Below are positions 61,531 through 64,000 of a DNA stretch of 64,000 bases, piece by piece (position 1 is the stretch's first letter; every line of letters begins with the position of its first letter). Under the pieces are notes generated by a model. That model did not search any database. It saw only the letters and a program-made list of their open reading frames with translations, and was not told the origin of the DNA. This DNA comes from an uncultured Alloprevotella sp. (GTDB lineage: Bacteria > Bacteroidota > Bacteroidia > Bacteroidales > Bacteroidaceae): positions 1 to 64,000 of the forward strand of contig CALUIN010000004.1 of assembly GCA_944320745.1 (NCBI GenBank), given 5' to 3'. Both the position numbers and the translations under genes were made by a program.

Positions 61531-63639
61531 ATGAAAAAAACATTTGCCCTCCTCTTCTTCCTGTTTATCTCGGCCGTGGCTGCGATGCAGGCACAGGTCC
61601 AGTTCAAGGTGACACAGAAAAGAGTCAGCCCCACTGAAGTCGACCTCATATTCACCGGCACCATTGCCCGCGGCTGGCACGTCTACTCCACCGACGTGGA
61701 GGACGGCGGGCCCACGAAGGCCACGTTCAACATCGACGCCGCCAGCGGCGCGCGCCTGAAGGGCGGCCTGCAGGCTGGCCCGGGCGTGAAGCGCAAGATG
61801 GACCCCGTCTTCCAGATGGAGGTGAGCTACTTCGAGAACAGCTGCACCTTCACCCAGCGCATAGAACTCACGGAGAAGGACTATCGCCTGGAGGGCTACC
61901 TGCAATACGGCGCATGCGACGACCGCAACTGCCTGCCGCCCACCAGTGTGGAGTGCACCGTGAGCGGCAGCGACGGCCCGGCAGCTGCTGCCTCCGCCGC
62001 GCCGGTGCCCGCCGCGCAGGCCGGCGCCAAGGCCGCACAGGCTGAGCCCGCGGCCGCTGCGGGGACCCCTGCAGCCCCCGACGCACAGGCCGCGGCTCCC
62101 GCCGCCACACCGGCCGACACGGCCGCCGCGGCTCAAACCGCCGCAGCCTCTGGCCCGCTCGAGGCCGCAGCGCCCGCCGCCGTGACAGCGGCCGACCGCA
62201 GCGAGTGGTGGACGCCCGTCATCGACGAACTGGAGGCCCTGGGCGGCAGCGGTGCCGGCGTGGCCGAACGCGCCTGGTGGTACATCTTCCTCATGGGCTT
62301 CGCCGGCGGACTCATCGCCCTCTGTACGCCCTGCGTATGGCCCATTATCCCCATGACCGTCAGCTTCTTCCTGAAGCGGTCCGGCAACCGGCGCAAGGGC
62401 ATCCGCGACGCCGTGCTCTACGGCTGCTCCATCGTGGTTATCTACGTGGCCCTGGGCCTCGTCATCACGACCATCTTCGGCGCAAACGCGCTCAACGACC
62501 TCTCGACCAACGCCGTGTTCAACATCCTCTTCTTCCTGATGCTCCTGGTCTTCGCGGCCAGCTTCTTCGGCGGCTTCGAGATCACGCTGCCCTCCTCCTG
62601 GGGCTCGGCCGTCGACAGCAAGGCGGAAAGGACGACGGGCCTGCTGAGCATCTTCCTCATGGCCTTCACGCTTTCGCTCGTCTCCTTCTCGTGCACGGGC
62701 CCCATCATCGGCTTCCTGCTGGTCGAGGTGTCCACGAGCGGCGGCTCGGCCCTGGCGCCCACCATCGGCATGCTGGGCTTCGCCCTGGCCCTGGCGCTGC
62801 CCTTCACCCTCTTCGCCCTCTTTCCCGCATGGCTGAAGAGCGCGCCCAAAAGCGGCGGCTGGCTCAACACAGTGAAGGTGACGCTCGGCTTCCTCGAACT
62901 GGCCTTCGCCCTGAAGTTCCTCTCCGTGGCCGACCTGGCCTACGGCTGGCACCTGCTGGACCGCGAGACCTTCCTCGCCCTCTGGATCGTCATCTTCGCC
63001 TTGCTGGGCTTCTACCTGCTGGGCAAAATCCGCTTCCCGCACGACGACGAGCAGCACCACACGGGCGTGACGCGCTTCTTCCTGGCCCTCTGCTCGCTGG
63101 CCTTTGCCATCTACATGGTGCCCGGCCTCTGGGGCGCACCGCTCAAGGCCGTGAGCGCCTTCGCCCCGCCCATGTCCACGCAGGACTTCAACCTGGACCA
63201 GGTGAAAGTGGAGGCACAGTTCCGCGACTACGACGCCGGCATGGCCTATGCCCGCCAGGCGGGCAAGCCCGTCATCGTGGACTTCACGGGCCACGGCTGC
63301 GTGAACTGCCGCAAGATGGAGATGGCCGTATGGCACGACGCCAAGGTGCGCGACCTGCTCACGAAGGACTACGTCCTCATCTCGCTCTACGTGGACGAGA
63401 AGACGCGCCTGCCGGAGACGCTCGTGGTGCGGGAGAACGGCAAGGAGACAAAGCTCCGCACCGTGGGCGACCGCTGGAGCTACCTGCAGCGGTCCAAGTT
63501 CGGCGCCAACGCGCAGCCGTTCTACGTCCTGCTGGACAACGAGGGCAAGCCGCTCAACAGTGCCTATACGTTCGACGAGAGCGTGGACCACTTCGTGGAG
63601 TTCCTGCAAAAGGGCCTCGATACTTACCGCTCGCGCTGA
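61531..63639 (+). CDS. dsbD: Thiol:disulfide interchange protein DsbD
   Basis: 702 aa. It carries electrons from cytoplasmic thioredoxin to periplasmic thiols. Order: signal peptide (FALLFFLFISAVAAMQA), N-terminal DsbD domain with Cys pair in YGACDDRNCLPP (to about 155), an unusually long Ala/Pro-rich linker (about 157-220, for example AGAKAAQAEPAAAAGTPAA), the eight-helix domain with CTPCVWPIIPMTVSFFLKRS and FSCTGPIIGFLLVEV, then a C-terminal thioredoxin domain with FTGHGCVNCRKMEMAVWHD (CVNC near 590). All three Cys pairs are present, so it should be active. Confidence 0.94.
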   Translation: MKKTFALLFFLFISAVAAMQAQVQFKVTQKRVSPTEVDLIFTGTIARGWHVYSTDVEDGGPTKATFNIDAASGARLKGGLQAGPGVKRKMDPVFQMEVSYFENSCTFTQRIELTEKDYRLEGYLQYGACDDRNCLPPTSVECTVSGSDGPAAAASAAPVPAAQAGAKAAQAEPAAAAGTPAAPDAQAAAPAATPADTAAAAQTAAASGPLEAAAPAAVTAADRSEWWTPVIDELEALGGSGAGVAERAWWYIFLMGFAGGLIALCTPCVWPIIPMTVSFFLKRSGNRRKGIRDAVLYGCSIVVIYVALGLVITTIFGANALNDLSTNAVFNILFFLMLLVFAASFFGGFEITLPSSWGSAVDSKAERTTGLLSIFLMAFTLSLVSFSCTGPIIGFLLVEVSTSGGSALAPTIGMLGFALALALPFTLFALFPAWLKSAPKSGGWLNTVKVTLGFLELAFALKFLSVADLAYGWHLLDRETFLALWIVIFALLGFYLLGKIRFPHDDEQHHTGVTRFFLALCSLAFAIYMVPGLWGAPLKAVSAFAPPMSTQDFNLDQVKVEAQFRDYDAGMAYARQAGKPVIVDFTGHGCVNCRKMEMAVWHDAKVRDLLTKDYVLISLYVDEKTRLPETLVVRENGKETKLRTVGDRWSYLQRSKFGANAQPFYVLLDNEGKPLNSAYTFDESVDHFVEFLQKGLDTYRSR

Positions 63640-63723
63640 CGCCTCGCCCCACCGCCCTGCCGACGGCCCGCCCCGCCCCCGACCCGGAGGACAGGGCGGG
63701 CCGCTGGCTTCCGGACGGTCCGC

Positions 63724-63828
63724 GCCGGCAGCGGTTATACCCGCCGCCACGGGGCCTATCCCCGTTTTTTCTCGCCTTAGCCCCGGAGAAACGCGCCTTA
63801 GCCCCGTTTCTGCAGGCCTTGGCGCCGT
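63724..63828 (-). repeat. 21-bp tandem repeat array H (4 clear units, 1 decayed), forming a terminator
   Basis: On the minus strand: ACGGCGCCAAGGCCTGC + AGAA, ACGGGGCTAAGGCGCGT + TTCT, CCGGGGCTAAGGCGAGA + AAAA, ACGGGGATAGGCCCCGT + GGCG, then a decayed unit. On the plus strand the unit nearest dsbD reads ACGGGG-CCTAT-CCCCGT followed by TTTTT, a 6-bp stem with a T6 run. It lies about 110 nt after the dsbD stop and is a good candidate terminator. Confidence 0.9.
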
Positions 63829-63939
63829 CGCGGCGCGCCCCGGCCCCGCGGCCCCGCGGCGCGGCCGGCCACACAGGGGGCGGCGCGGCGGCGGACGACG
63901 TTTTGGCCCGCGGCGGCCCTTTCTGAAGAAATAAAATAG

Positions 63940-63947
63940 TAACTTTG
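63940..63947 (+). promoter_or_regulatory. -7 box for the gene starting at 63989
   Basis: TAACTTTG, 42 nt upstream of an ATG at 63989. Confidence 0.6.
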
Positions 63948-63988
63948 CCGACGGAGCGCGCCGGTGCGCCCGTTTTCCCCCTTTCCCT

Positions 63989-64000
63989 ATGTTCAAGAAT
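63989..64000 (+). CDS. Start of an unidentified gene (4 codons, cut by window edge)
   Basis: ATG TTC AAG AAT at the window edge, 42 nt below a consensus -7 box. The spacing matches other genes here. The product cannot be identified. Confidence 0.45.

Noticed and set aside
61522..63996. An 824-codon open frame antisense to dsbD
   Set aside because: Composition is that of a reverse-complement shadow and it reads through the repeat array. dsbD is unmistakable on the other strand.

Overview
This 64 kb window is chromosomal DNA of a high-GC member of the Bacteroidales (Bacteroidota). The evidence is the porP-gldKLMN type IX secretion (T9SS) operon, Bacteroidota-only families (DUF2795, DUF3098, fused SecDF, bacterial GH3, Ig-like lipoprotein, DUF3108), and promoters of the Bacteroidota type (-7 box TAnnTTTG, sometimes with a -33 TTTG) rather than sigma-70 boxes. 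GC looks like roughly 60% by eye. I cannot place it to genus. It begins with the 5' end of a 16S rRNA gene (minus strand).

Layout. 0-6 kb: rRNA promoter, ATP-type PEP carboxykinase, uracil phosphoribosyltransferase, a beta-barrel protein, an acyltransferase-3 gene and its Crp/Fnr-type neighbour, separated by a perfect palindrome that looks like the regulator's operator. 6-16 kb: one long minus-strand gene run, porP-gldK-gldL-gldM-gldN followed by a translationally coupled flippase / FrhB-like / polysaccharide pyruvyl transferase trio. 16-19.3 kb: a giant RCC1/Ig-like T9SS cargo protein. 19.6-22.8 kb: beta-barrel protein, methyltransferase-like protein, cobalamin adenosyltransferase, DUF2795, a membrane protein. 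22.9-36.7 kb: secDF, metG, a broken acyltransferase, malate dehydrogenase, Xaa-Pro aminopeptidase, aspartase plus GNAT, a thioredoxin-fold/propeller protein and a small secreted gene that is out of frame at an A8 tract. 37-48 kb: a repeat protein, the frdCAB operon and a GH3/Ig-like/DUF3108/pdxB operon. 48-55 kb: cysS-nudix and ftsX-DUF3098-uppP-truB-queA-folK, where folK is fused to a GNAT domain. 55-64 kb: LpxL-like acyltransferase, hydrolase, uvrA, an acyltransferase-3 gene interrupted at a G8 tract, and dsbD.

Metabolically, PckA, malate dehydrogenase, aspartase and fumarate reductase belong to the PEP-oxaloacetate-malate-fumarate-succinate fermentation route. The cobalamin adenosyltransferase would serve B12-dependent methylmalonyl-CoA mutase if propionate is made.

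The most unusual signal is a family of 21-bp-period tandem arrays at eight separate places. A unit resembles ACGGGGATAGGGCCCGT plus a 4-nt linker. The best-preserved units are palindromes, and two arrays form textbook intrinsic terminators. Four arrays sit at operon 3' ends in the terminating orientation, three lie in other intergenic gaps, and one lies in frame inside a gene, where it encodes three heptapeptides. Other leads are two single-base homopolymer switches (G8 and A8), the Crp/Fnr palindrome at about -41.5, and the coupling of T9SS and surface-glycan genes.
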